From: Ignavibacteriales bacterium
GTDB lineage: Bacteria; Bacteroidota; Ignavibacteria; Ignavibacteriales; Ignavibacteriaceae
Direction of reading: 5' to 3'
DNA length: 9,571 nt
Assembly (NCBI GenBank): GCA_003142915.1
Contig: PLNZ01000349.1
Location: 1-9,571, forward strand
Within the stretch, counting starts at the first letter, position 1; each line of letters starts with the position of its first letter. Made by a program: the position numbers and the translations under genes. Under the pieces are notes generated by a model. It did not search any database. It was not told where the DNA came from and saw nothing but the letters and a program-made list of their open reading frames with translations. Shown here in pieces: positions 1-6,610 of the stretch.

Positions 1-1
1 C

Positions 2-442
2 CAGGAAGAAGTTATGGTACCTGTTGGTGATTGGGCTAAAGCAAGATTAAAAAATTTAAGCAATACAGATAAAGTCAGAGATAATTCAAAAGTTGGCAGC
101 GGGTTTGGGAAAAAAATTGCTAACTGGGTGGAAAGAGATAAGGTTTATCCAACCAATGTAATTCATCTTGCGACAGAATGTAATAATAAGAATCATAGCG
201 CTGCTTTCCCTGATGATTTACCTGAATGGTTCATTAAATTATTCACAAGGGAAGGCGATATTGTTTTGGACCCTTTCATGGGTTCAGGTACAACACTCTT
301 TGTAGCAGAAAAAATGAAAAGAAATTCAATAGGAATAGATATTATGCCACAGTATTATGAAATGGTACTTAAAAAAATTGAATCAACTAATTATTATTTA
401 TTTGATAAGAGGGGGCAGTATGTTTCCAATAAATCTAAATGA
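2..442 (+). CDS. DNA methyltransferase of a type II restriction-modification system (beta class), 3' end only
   Basis: The reading frame is open from the left edge, so the gene begins outside the window and only about 146 C-terminal residues are visible. The ATG at 14 is probably internal. The key motif is the S-adenosylmethionine-binding loop DPFMGSGTT (nt 269-295), preceded by a conserved FPDDLPEW stretch and followed by a GIDIMPQYYE segment, as in N6-adenine/N4-cytosine methyltransferases. In the beta class this loop lies C-terminal and the catalytic (S/D/N)PP(Y/F) motif lies upstream; that motif is not in view, so the methylated base cannot be decided. The enzyme would methylate the site cut by the nuclease encoded directly downstream, protecting host DNA. 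The downstream gene starts inside this one (23-nt overlap), which implies cotranscription and translational coupling. Family assignment is secure; specificity is unknown. Confidence 0.9.
   Translation, partial: QEEVMVPVGDWAKARLKNLSNTDKVRDNSKVGSGFGKKIANWVERDKVYPTNVIHLATECNNKNHSAAFPDDLPEWFIKLFTREGDIVLDPFMGSGTTLFVAEKMKRNSIGIDIMPQYYEMVLKKIESTNYYLFDKRGQYVSNKSK
408..415 (+). promoter_or_regulatory. Ribosome binding site fixing the restriction endonuclease start
   Basis: The purine run AGAGGGGG lies 4 nt before the ATG at 420, inside the methyltransferase coding sequence. It is the only good Shine-Dalgarno match near the start. It favours ATG 420 over the in-frame ATG at 357, which would add 21 residues translated from methyltransferase sequence. 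Confidence 0.6.
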
Positions 443-1157
443 AATTTCCAAATATGTTGAAGATAATATCTCAACATTTCACTCAAAAAGACTTTCTAAT
501 TTAGAAAATTTAAGTCTCGATACGGTTTTAATAAGAAAAAATCCTTATCTCTTTAAAGCTAAAAATGTATTGACTGCCTCTGATATTGTTAAAGGAATTC
601 TTGATGCTCATCTTTCTTCCCAAGAAGAAACGATATTTGGAGAATTCCTGGAAGGCTTGGCAATTTTTATTAATAAAATAACTTTTCAGGGTAATAAATC
701 TTCGGCTGAAGGAATAGATCTGGAATTTGAAAAGGAAGATGTAAAATATATTGTGAGTATTAAGTCTGGTCCAAACTGGGGTAATAACCAGCAAATAACA
801 AAAATGAAAGAGAATTTTAGAAAAGCAAAAAAAATATTAAATACAAATACTTCAAAGAAAAAAATTGTCGCAGTAAACGGTTGTTGTTACGGAAAAGATA
901 ATAAACCGGATAAAGGTGAATATCTAAAATTATGTGGTCAGCGATTTTGGGAATTTATTTCAGGGGGAAAAGAACTTTATATAAACCTAATTGAACCTTT
1001 AGGGCATCGTGCTAAGGAAAAGAATGAAGAGTTTCATATCGCTTATTCACAAATCATCAATAAATTCACTTTCGAATTTGGAAAAGATTTTTGCGAAGAA
1101 TCAGGCAAAATCAATTGGGAAAAATTAGTAAAATTTAATTCTGCAAGTTCAATTTGA
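420..1157 (+). CDS. Type II restriction endonuclease, probably PmeII-like
   Basis: This 245-residue protein is encoded right behind, and overlapping by 23 nt, a DNA methyltransferase, so it is the likely cutting partner of a type II restriction system. The centre carries a PD-(D/E)xK-like core: D100 and E102 in GIDLEF, then a hydrophobic strand ending S113-I114-K115 (SIKSGPNW). The acidic residue normally two before the lysine is Ser; E131 downstream might replace it, as the displaced Glu does in Cfr10I-type enzymes (inference). Other stretches are a helical HLSSQEETIFGEFLEGLA segment (near 60-80), a VNGCCYG motif and EPLGHRAKEKNEEF near the C-terminus. From memory these resemble proteins annotated as PmeII-family endonucleases; this was not searched. 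The gene is visibly AT-rich compared with the nuo genes, as is common for mobile restriction systems. The recognition site cannot be inferred. Confidence 0.78.
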   Translation: MFPINLNEISKYVEDNISTFHSKRLSNLENLSLDTVLIRKNPYLFKAKNVLTASDIVKGILDAHLSSQEETIFGEFLEGLAIFINKITFQGNKSSAEGIDLEFEKEDVKYIVSIKSGPNWGNNQQITKMKENFRKAKKILNTNTSKKKIVAVNGCCYGKDNKPDKGEYLKLCGQRFWEFISGGKELYINLIEPLGHRAKEKNEEFHIAYSQIINKFTFEFGKDFCEESGKINWEKLVKFNSASSI

Positions 1158-1370
1158 AATATCGGATTTTACTTCTTCAGCTTCAAACGCTTCATTTTCT
1201 GTTGGTTCAATTTCAATAATATTAAAGCTATGTTTCTTTTTATCTTTTTGAGTGGAAAGATCCTCCACATCACCAAGAAAATATTCAGTGAATTCTTTAG
1301 CGTCGTTTTCATTTTTCGCTTCGATTTCCACTATATATGATCTTGTTAATGAAACTTTATATTTTGGCAT
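1149..1370 (-). CDS. Small acidic protein of unknown function, convergent with the restriction endonuclease gene
   Basis: A 73-residue protein whose expression is supported by a textbook Shine-Dalgarno AAGGAGG, 9 nt before its ATG (plus-strand positions 1380-1386). The sequence suggests two N-terminal beta strands (KYKVSLTRSYIVEIEA), a helix rich in acidic and amide residues (KNENDAKEFTEYFLGD), a lysine-rich linker, another strand (HSFNIIEIEP) and an acidic tail. There is no signal peptide, membrane segment or helix-turn-helix, so it is not a typical C (controller) protein. The beta-beta-helix layout recalls DpnD/PcfM-like small proteins, one of which is encoded in the pneumococcal DpnI cassette; this is a weak, unverified resemblance. 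Its 3' end overlaps that of the nuclease gene by 9 nt on the opposite strand, so readthrough would generate antisense RNA. No function is assigned. Confidence 0.65.
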   Translation of the reverse strand: MPKYKVSLTRSYIVEIEAKNENDAKEFTEYFLGDVEDLSTQKDKKKHSFNIIEIEPTENEAFEAEEVKSDISN

Positions 1371-1379
1371 TTTATTTCT

Positions 1380-1386
1380 CCTCCTT
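1380..1386 (-). promoter_or_regulatory. Strong Shine-Dalgarno of the 73-residue protein
   Basis: Read on the minus strand this is AAGGAGG, a seven-base match to the anti-Shine-Dalgarno sequence, 9 nt from the ATG at 1370. It is the best ribosome binding site in the window and the main reason for accepting this short gene. Confidence 0.7.
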
Positions 1387-1626
1387 CATCTCTAATTGAC
1401 AGATTATCTAACAATGAAAATTTAAGTTTCTTAAATAATAAAACATTGTAAAAAGATGCATAATATGCAACAAGAACTGATGAATATTATTATACATGAG
1501 TTTGCCAACTTCTTCCAATTCAACTTTTATAAAAATGGAAAATAATCTTTTTATTATATAAAAATATAGGAAAGCTTTACAAACAATAATATTTTGCATA
1601 TTAAATATTGGGATTTAATTTCAAAA

Positions 1627-4023
1627 ATGTCTTCTAATTTAAAATTATTATTCATCTCAACCGTAAGCTTATTTTTACTTTTCGGCTGCAGCAGGAATGA
1701 ATTAAAGAAAATTACAATTAAAGTCCATGCAGAAAGCTTGAATGATTCAAGTGCAATATATATTACAGGAAACTGCGATCAATTCGGAAATTGGAATCCG
1801 GCTGTAGTTAAACTGAAAAAGGATTCGGTTAATTCGTGGAGTAAATCATTTTTATTTAAAAAAGGGGAGAAGCTTGAGTATGATTTTACCCGCGGTTCGT
1901 TCTCTAATGACTCTTTTGGGCCTAAAGGAATTTTATATCCTTTCCATCAATATGTTATGGTAAATAACGATACAACGGTAACAACCATTATTAACGGATG
2001 GAAAGATAAAACCGGCGGTTCCATTGTTCTATCCTCAAATAATTTTAAAAACACCAAAGGATTGATGATTACATCCGGATGGAAATATCACTCCGGCGAT
2101 AGTGTCTTATGGGCTGACCCGGGTTATAACGATAGTAAATGGGAGGTAACCGGTACATATTTACACCCGGATGACCATCCTTTAAGCGGCTGGAACGGTT
2201 TAGGCTGGTTCAGGATGAAAATAATTTTGGATAGTACATTATTAAATAAATCGTTCATGTTCAATCTTTGGCAGGCGGGAGCATCTGAGATTTATTTAGA
2301 TGGTAAATTAATATATAAATTTGGTAAAATCGGCGGCAGCAAAGATGATGAAATATTATTCGAAGACCGGAACCCGCAACCTATTGTATTCTCTCAAAGT
2401 CCGGCTCACTTACTCGCTGTAAGATATTCAGACCATTCCACAAGTTATTTTAATAAAAAAGGACTTTATGCCGGGTTTGAGTTAATGCTTGGATATGCAA
2501 AAGGGATGATGACTGAACGCTTAAATTCAGTGCAAAATTGCTTGTATAATTTCCTAATATTTGGAACAATTCCATTTACATTAGCCGTGCTCCATTTCAT
2601 CATTTTTATTTTTCTGCCCCGCTATAAGGAAAATCTTTATTATGCTATGTACATGATCGGGTTTGCCGGCCTTGTATTTTCAGATTACGCAGGTGTATTA
2701 ACTACGAATGTTTTCCAGGTAATATATCTTTACAAACTCGGGTTTGTTACTGAAAATATAGCAATTGTATTCGGGCTGGTAACCACTTATTATGCAGTAT
2801 ACAAAAAGATCCCCAAACACGGATGGCTTTTTATAATTTTGGGGTGTGCACTTGTTATCTGTTTTTCAATAACCTCATTAAGGATGAATGTTGTACAGGA
2901 TATCTTTTTATCGCTGGTAATTTTTGAAATGCTAAGATGTATCTTTTTCGTTAAAAAAACGAAAAAATGGTCATGGATATTGTTAACCGGGATTCTATTT
3001 TTGCTTGCCAGCATAATATATTCACTTATGATTGAATATGGTTTAATAGTACCAATATACGGCTTTACGAACAGTTTCGTATTTGGAGTGCTGATTCTAA
3101 GTATTTCAATGTCAATAGGATTATCTAAAAATTTTGCCGAGACATATAAGCAACTTGAAAAACAACTTCTTCAGGTAAAAGAATTGTCGGAACAGGCATT
3201 AGAAAATGAAAGGAAGGTAAAAGAACAGGAGATTGAAAAGAGACTGTTGGAAGCCGATAATAAGAGAAAAACAATTGAATTGGAGGAAGCACGAAAACTG
3301 CAGCTTTCAATGCTTCCTAAAGTTATACCCATATCTGAAGATTGGGAAATTGATGTATTCATGCGTACCGCCACTGAAGTAGGCGGCGATTATTACGATT
3401 TCCATATGGACAATTACGGAACCCTGACAATTGCCGTTGGGGATGCAACCGGGCATGGAGTAAATGCAGGTACTATGGTTGCGGTTACAAAAAGTTTATT
3501 CAGGGAATTTGCAGAACATGAAAACATTGTTGAAACATTTAATAAGTATACAAAATTCATTAAAGCAATGAATTTGGGCAATTTATATATGGCAATGACG
3601 ATTGCTAAGATAAAGCAAGGTAAAATAACTATCTCTTCTGCAGGTATGCCGCCGGTACTTATTTACCGGATGCAAACAAAAAAGGTAGAAGAAATAGTAT
3701 TGAAAGGAATGCCGCTTGGCGGATTTTTAAATTACCCGTATAAACAGGTTGAGATTGAACTAAGCATAAACGATATAGTCCTGTTTATTAGTGACGGGCT
3801 TCCTGAAATGTTTAATAATGCAGATGAAATATTTAGTTTTGAAAGAACTAAGGAAGAGTTTGAAACAGCAGGAAATAACATTTTACCGGGATCAACACTT
3901 CCGGGAAAAGGAATTATAGAAAAGCTGTTAAGTAAAGCGGAAGCCTGGGCAAATGGCAGGCTTCAGGAAGACGATATTACATTCGTAGTATTTAAAAATT
4001 TGTTTGATCGATCGAAGAATTAA
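1627..4023 (+). CDS. Membrane-anchored lipoprotein receptor with CBM20-like sensor, seven-helix module and SpoIIE/PP2C phosphatase
   Basis: A 798-residue signalling protein. A TTG at 1594 is in frame, but ATG 1627 is preferred because it begins directly with a lipoprotein signal peptide (lipobox LLFGC, Cys21). Residues about 26-125 resemble a CBM20 starch-binding domain (IYITGNCDQFGNWNP, then a W and an EYDFTRGS strand). About 131-288 form a second beta-rich region, possibly galactose-binding-like. Seven hydrophobic helices span about 306-500, as in 7TMR-DISM receptors. A charged coiled coil (about 500-560) leads to a SpoIIE/RsbU-type phosphatase with the metal-binding set intact: GGDYYD (D588, D591), GDATGHG (D606), SDGLPE (D723) and EDDIT (D782, D783). 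Such phosphatases usually dephosphorylate STAS-domain anti-anti-sigma factors. The topology puts the sensor outside and the phosphatase in the cytoplasm. Ligand and target are unknown; no sigma-regulator gene lies nearby. A glycan-sensing role is inferred. The gene seems monocistronic, with about 250 nt upstream and 209 nt downstream. Confidence 0.88.
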   Translation: MSSNLKLLFISTVSLFLLFGCSRNELKKITIKVHAESLNDSSAIYITGNCDQFGNWNPAVVKLKKDSVNSWSKSFLFKKGEKLEYDFTRGSFSNDSFGPKGILYPFHQYVMVNNDTTVTTIINGWKDKTGGSIVLSSNNFKNTKGLMITSGWKYHSGDSVLWADPGYNDSKWEVTGTYLHPDDHPLSGWNGLGWFRMKIILDSTLLNKSFMFNLWQAGASEIYLDGKLIYKFGKIGGSKDDEILFEDRNPQPIVFSQSPAHLLAVRYSDHSTSYFNKKGLYAGFELMLGYAKGMMTERLNSVQNCLYNFLIFGTIPFTLAVLHFIIFIFLPRYKENLYYAMYMIGFAGLVFSDYAGVLTTNVFQVIYLYKLGFVTENIAIVFGLVTTYYAVYKKIPKHGWLFIILGCALVICFSITSLRMNVVQDIFLSLVIFEMLRCIFFVKKTKKWSWILLTGILFLLASIIYSLMIEYGLIVPIYGFTNSFVFGVLILSISMSIGLSKNFAETYKQLEKQLLQVKELSEQALENERKVKEQEIEKRLLEADNKRKTIELEEARKLQLSMLPKVIPISEDWEIDVFMRTATEVGGDYYDFHMDNYGTLTIAVGDATGHGVNAGTMVAVTKSLFREFAEHENIVETFNKYTKFIKAMNLGNLYMAMTIAKIKQGKITISSAGMPPVLIYRMQTKKVEEIVLKGMPLGGFLNYPYKQVEIELSINDIVLFISDGLPEMFNNADEIFSFERTKEEFETAGNNILPGSTLPGKGIIEKLLSKAEAWANGRLQEDDITFVVFKNLFDRSKN

Positions 4024-4214
4024 GCAGGTCAATTAAATTGAACCGGGTAAAAACAATTTCCGGCAGGACGAATTACAAAAATTATTTACATTTCTTTCTT
4101 ATTACAAAAGCATTCTTTCCATTCAGGTGTTAATATTTAAATAAATTCCAAAATGTAATGTTGTGAGAAGAAAATTTTACTTGCATAAAAACATACAATG
4201 GCCTAAATTGTGTA

Positions 4215-4224
4215 CCAAATTTGG
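4215..4224. promoter_or_regulatory. Perfect palindrome over the antitoxin ribosome binding site, possible operator
   Basis: CCAAATTTGG is a perfect 10-bp palindrome. It is preceded by TGTAC (4211-4215) and overlaps the GGAG Shine-Dalgarno at 4223-4226. Phd/YefM proteins repress their own promoters by binding short palindromes, so this is a plausible autoregulatory operator. A 10-bp AT-centred palindrome can also occur by chance in AT-rich DNA. Confidence 0.3.
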
Positions 4225-4226
4225 AG
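4223..4226 (+). promoter_or_regulatory. Ribosome binding site fixing the antitoxin start at 4233
   Basis: GGAG lies 6 nt before ATG 4233. The in-frame TTG at 4221 overlaps this site and has no comparable upstream sequence, so the ATG is the likely start. Confidence 0.6.
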
Positions 4227-4232
4227 ACGATT

Positions 4233-4490
4233 ATGACTTTACAAAATGATGACATTCACCCTATTAGCGATTTCAGACACAATGTTGCAGAGTTGATAGC
4301 TAAAACTAAACAAACAAGGCGCCCGATTTTAATTACTCAGAATGGAAAGGGAACCGCAGTTTTAGTGGATATAGCTAATTATGAGAAATTGGAACTTCTT
4401 GCCGATATTGCCAAAGGCCTTAAGAATATGAAAGAAGGCAAAGTAATATCAAATGAGGAAGCAAAGAGAAGGATTAAAAAAAACCTTTGA
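4233..4490 (+). CDS. Phd/YefM-type antitoxin without an adjacent toxin
   Basis: An 85-residue protein with the typical Phd/YefM N-terminal DNA-binding and dimerisation fold: a DIHPISDFRHNVAELIAKTKQT segment (helix), then the strand pair RPILITQNGKGTAVLVDIANYEKLE. The C-terminal tail (KNMKEGKVISNEEAKRRIKKNL) is the part that in the family wraps around and neutralises a RelE/ParE/YoeB- or Doc-type toxin. Normally the toxin gene follows directly or overlaps. Here the next gene is on the opposite strand, with stop codons only 5 nt apart, and no toxin-sized plus-strand frame follows. It is therefore either an orphan antitoxin, a remnant of a decayed module, or one that acts on a toxin elsewhere. 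Family membership is well supported; activity is not. Confidence 0.85.
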   Translation: MTLQNDDIHPISDFRHNVAELIAKTKQTRRPILITQNGKGTAVLVDIANYEKLELLADIAKGLKNMKEGKVISNEEAKRRIKKNL

Positions 4491-4495
4491 TTTTC

Positions 4496-4900
4496 TTATT
4501 GCCAAATAGAAATTATTATTCCCATAACGAGTAATGAAATAAGCCAGAAGGCATTATCAAGTATCCATAGTTTCCATGGTCTCTTTTCATACATTACATT
4601 GGTTAAAGTTACAGGGGCAATAAATCCCAGCCAGCCAAAAAAACCTCCCATTAAGCCGCCGGTAACTCCGCTGATATTAAAAAATGAATTCCCAAAAACA
4701 ATATTATGATAAAGGACAAAACTCATTACTAAAGATCCGACGAAAACAATAACCATTTTTACCGGGGAAGGTTTCATATCCTCAATACCGGTAAGTTTTT
4801 TCCACAGTTTACTAAAAAGAACTGCATACCAGATTGTTGCAATTACGTAGCTTGCAAGTGCTGCTATGAAAACAGCTAAGAAGTTTATGTGTACTTCCAT
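4496..4900 (-). CDS. DUF1761 family integral membrane protein
   Basis: A 134-residue protein with four predicted membrane helices (about 5-27, 47-69, 80-103 and 109-133). The segments IATIWYAVLFSKLWKKLTG near the N-terminus and GFFGWLGFIAPVTLTNVMYE in the third helix match the pattern of DUF1761 proteins as remembered, and the length is typical. No catalytic residues can be recognised and the family has no firmly established role. The start is supported by AGGAG 10 nt upstream of the ATG (plus-strand 4911-4915). The gene is divergent from the nuo operon, sharing the 294-nt intergenic region, and ends 5 nt from the antitoxin gene, tail to tail. Confidence 0.85.
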   Translation of the reverse strand: MEVHINFLAVFIAALASYVIATIWYAVLFSKLWKKLTGIEDMKPSPVKMVIVFVGSLVMSFVLYHNIVFGNSFFNISGVTGGLMGGFFGWLGFIAPVTLTNVMYEKRPWKLWILDNAFWLISLLVMGIIISIWQ

Positions 4901-5139
4901 GGCAAGATTTCTCCTATAAGTTTTTTATTAATCAGACCGGGTGTCTTTGCTTTCCGTGCATTTAATTTATGTTATATAGTAATTAAAATCAATTAACCGG
5001 GTCCAAGGACAAATTATTTAAATATTAACAAATTCACTTGAAATATTTTATGGAACGCAAGTTATGCATTTAAACAAATAATAGATTCCAAACGCAAAAA
5101 ACATAGCTTTGATCTGCAAAACACTTCTCATTCTCTAAA

Positions 5140-5168
5140 TTGACTATATATCAATTTTGTAATATGTT
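5140..5168 (+). promoter_or_regulatory. Sigma70-like promoter candidate for the nuo operon
   Basis: TTGACT (5140-5145; five of six consensus bases) is separated by exactly 17 nt from TATGTT (5163-5168; four of six). A start of transcription near 5175 would give a leader of only about 20 nt before the nuoA ATG at 5195, which itself lacks a clear Shine-Dalgarno. The rest of the 4901-5194 intergenic region is AT-rich; I see no riboswitch-like fold or gene in it. Confidence 0.4.
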
Positions 5169-5194
5169 TAGCTGTCATAATTGCGAATTAACAA

Positions 5195-5563
5195 ATGATT
5201 ATACAATACATCCCGGTATTTATTGTGATTATAGTTGCCGCCGGATTTGCCGGCGTAACGGTCTTTTCATCCGAAATTTTTGGACCGCAGAGACCTACAA
5301 AAGGAAAGCTTTCTACATATGAAAGCGGTATGGAACCCGTAGGAACAACCCATGAAAGAATTTCAATCAAGTATTACCTTGTGGGCATGCTCTTCATAAT
5401 TTTTGATCTTGAAGTTATATTTGTTTACCCATGGGCGGTTCAATTCAGAAGGTTATTTAGAGAGATTGGCATGCCTGTTTTTATTTCCATGATGATATTC
5501 CTGGTGGTTTTAGAACTTGGGTTCCTATATGTATATAAGAAAGGCGGTTTCAAATGGGATTAG
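5195..5563 (+). CDS. nuoA: NADH-quinone oxidoreductase subunit A
   Basis: A 122-residue membrane subunit of complex I, at the junction between the peripheral arm and the proton-pumping membrane arm. Three transmembrane helices are visible (about 3-25, 58-79 and 92-114). The hallmark loop YESGMEPVGTTHERISIKYY links helices 1 and 2, and helix 2 carries the conserved acidic pair in FDLEVIF (D71, E73) implicated in proton-channel coupling. Length is typical. No Shine-Dalgarno is evident before the ATG. The gene is first in the nuo operon and overlaps nuoB by 10 nt. Confidence 0.96.
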   Translation: MIIQYIPVFIVIIVAAGFAGVTVFSSEIFGPQRPTKGKLSTYESGMEPVGTTHERISIKYYLVGMLFIIFDLEVIFVYPWAVQFRRLFREIGMPVFISMMIFLVVLELGFLYVYKKGGFKWD

Positions 5564-6075
5564 AAGCTAAGTTAACCCAGGATGGAATTATTACAAGTAC
5601 CATTGACGCTGTAGTTGAATGGTCGCGTAAGAATTCCGTTTGGCCTATGCCTATGGGAATTTCCTGCTGTGCAATTGAAATGATGGCTGCTGGCGATCCT
5701 AAATATGATATTGCACGTTTCGGCTCGGAAGTAATGCGGTTTACTCCGCGTCAATGCGATTTAATGATTGTTGCCGGAACCGTAACTTATAAAATGGCGC
5801 ATGTAGTGAAAAAAATTTATGATCAGATGCCCGATCCCAAATGGGTAATTGCAATGGGCGCATGTACTTCTTCCGGCGGAATTTACAGGTCATACAATGT
5901 TGTTCAGGGTATAGACCAATTTTTGCCCGTAGATGTTTATCTTGCAGGCTGTCCGCCAAGACCTGATAACCTTCTTAATGCTTTAATGCAAATCCAGGAA
6001 AAAATTGGAAGAACAAAAGCGCGTGAGTTCCGGAATAAAAAGCTTCCCGATCCGACAGTCCTTCAAAATAACTAA
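5554..6075 (+). CDS. nuoB: NADH-quinone oxidoreductase subunit B, cluster N2 protein
   Basis: A 173-residue peripheral subunit that holds the terminal [4Fe-4S] cluster N2, which passes electrons to quinone. All four ligand cysteines are present: the tandem C38-C39 in GISCCAIEMMAAG, C104 in MGACTSSGG and C133 in AGCPPRPDNLL. The GSEVMRFTPRQCDLMIVAGTV segment is also characteristic. The start is supported by an AAGGCGG site 7 nt upstream, inside the end of nuoA; the 10-nt overlap implies translational coupling. nuoC follows after 15 nt. Confidence 0.97.
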   Translation: MGLEAKLTQDGIITSTIDAVVEWSRKNSVWPMPMGISCCAIEMMAAGDPKYDIARFGSEVMRFTPRQCDLMIVAGTVTYKMAHVVKKIYDQMPDPKWVIAMGACTSSGGIYRSYNVVQGIDQFLPVDVYLAGCPPRPDNLLNALMQIQEKIGRTKAREFRNKKLPDPTVLQNN

Positions 6076-6090
6076 TTTATTACGGATATT

Positions 6091-6582
6091 ATGTCTTCAC
6101 TAAAAGAGTTAATAATTCAAAAGCTAAAAGATAAATTCGGAAGTGTGAATTTTGAGTTCAGTGAATTCAGGGATGAATTAACGGTCTTATTTGATAAGAA
6201 AAACGTTGTTGAAGTCTGCCGGTTCCTGAAGGATGATAATGAGCTTCAATTTAAGTTATGCGAAGATGTTACCGCTATAGATTGGGCGCGAAGTAAAAAC
6301 CGCTTTACGGTTGTCTATCATATTTATTCAATTAAAAATGGTTTCAGGCTTGCCCTGAAGGCTGATGTTGATGAATCCGGCTGTTCCATTGATTCCGTTT
6401 CTTCCGTATGGAAAACTGCCAACTGGGAAGAACGCGAAACTTATGATATGTACGGTATCATTTTTAATAATCATCCTGATCTGAGAAGAATGTATATGCC
6501 GGAGGAATTTGAATATTATCCTCTGCGGAAGGATTTCCCTTTGATGGGAATTCCGGGTTCTATTCCCTTGCCGAAGAAATAA
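6091..6582 (+). CDS. nuoC: NADH-quinone oxidoreductase subunit C
   Basis: A 163-residue peripheral-arm subunit (30-kDa-type) that packs against NuoD and NuoB. The family signature is at residues 111-151: WEERETYDMYGIIF, HPDLRRMYMPEEF and PLRKDFP. The N-terminal half is poorly conserved, as usual for the family. It is a separate gene, not the nuoCD fusion of enterobacteria. It is spaced 15 nt from nuoB and 28 nt from nuoD, consistent with one transcript. The Shine-Dalgarno is weak (GGA before the ATG). Confidence 0.96.
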   Translation: MSSLKELIIQKLKDKFGSVNFEFSEFRDELTVLFDKKNVVEVCRFLKDDNELQFKLCEDVTAIDWARSKNRFTVVYHIYSIKNGFRLALKADVDESGCSIDSVSSVWKTANWEERETYDMYGIIFNNHPDLRRMYMPEEFEYYPLRKDFPLMGIPGSIPLPKK

Positions 6583-6610
6583 TAAAAGTTTAAGCCTAAG
6601 ATTTATAAGT

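Noticed and set aside
1396..1426. Perfect -35 hexamer TTGACA at 1396-1401 as a promoter of the receptor-phosphatase
   Set aside because: No good -10 is found at 16-18 nt; the nearest candidate, TTTAAG, needs a 19-nt spacer, and the distance to the ATG is about 200 nt. Too weak to list.
1408..1599. Minus-strand open frame of 63 codons in the gap before the receptor-phosphatase
   Set aside because: It is composed of AT-rich, Phe/Ile/Leu/Tyr-heavy low-complexity sequence with no ribosome binding site and lies in the likely promoter region of the downstream gene.
1594..1626. TTG start for the receptor-phosphatase
   Set aside because: It would place 11 extra, partly charged residues before an otherwise complete lipoprotein signal peptide beginning at ATG 1627.
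4041..4066. CCGG...CCGG inverted repeat after the receptor-phosphatase as a terminator
   Set aside because: The stem is only 4 bp with a long loop and no T run; it does not support a terminator call.
4194..4199. TACAAT as a -10 box for the antitoxin gene
   Set aside because: It matches five of six consensus bases, but no recognisable -35 lies at the proper distance in this AT-rich stretch.
5020..5048. AAATATT...AATATTT inverted repeat upstream of nuoA
   Set aside because: It is a pure AT 7-bp match in an AT-rich intergenic region and is expected by chance.
5140..5322. Plus-strand frame overlapping the start of nuoA
   Set aside because: It starts with TTG inside the promoter candidate, encodes a Cys/Arg-rich sequence out of frame with nuoA and has no ribosome binding site.
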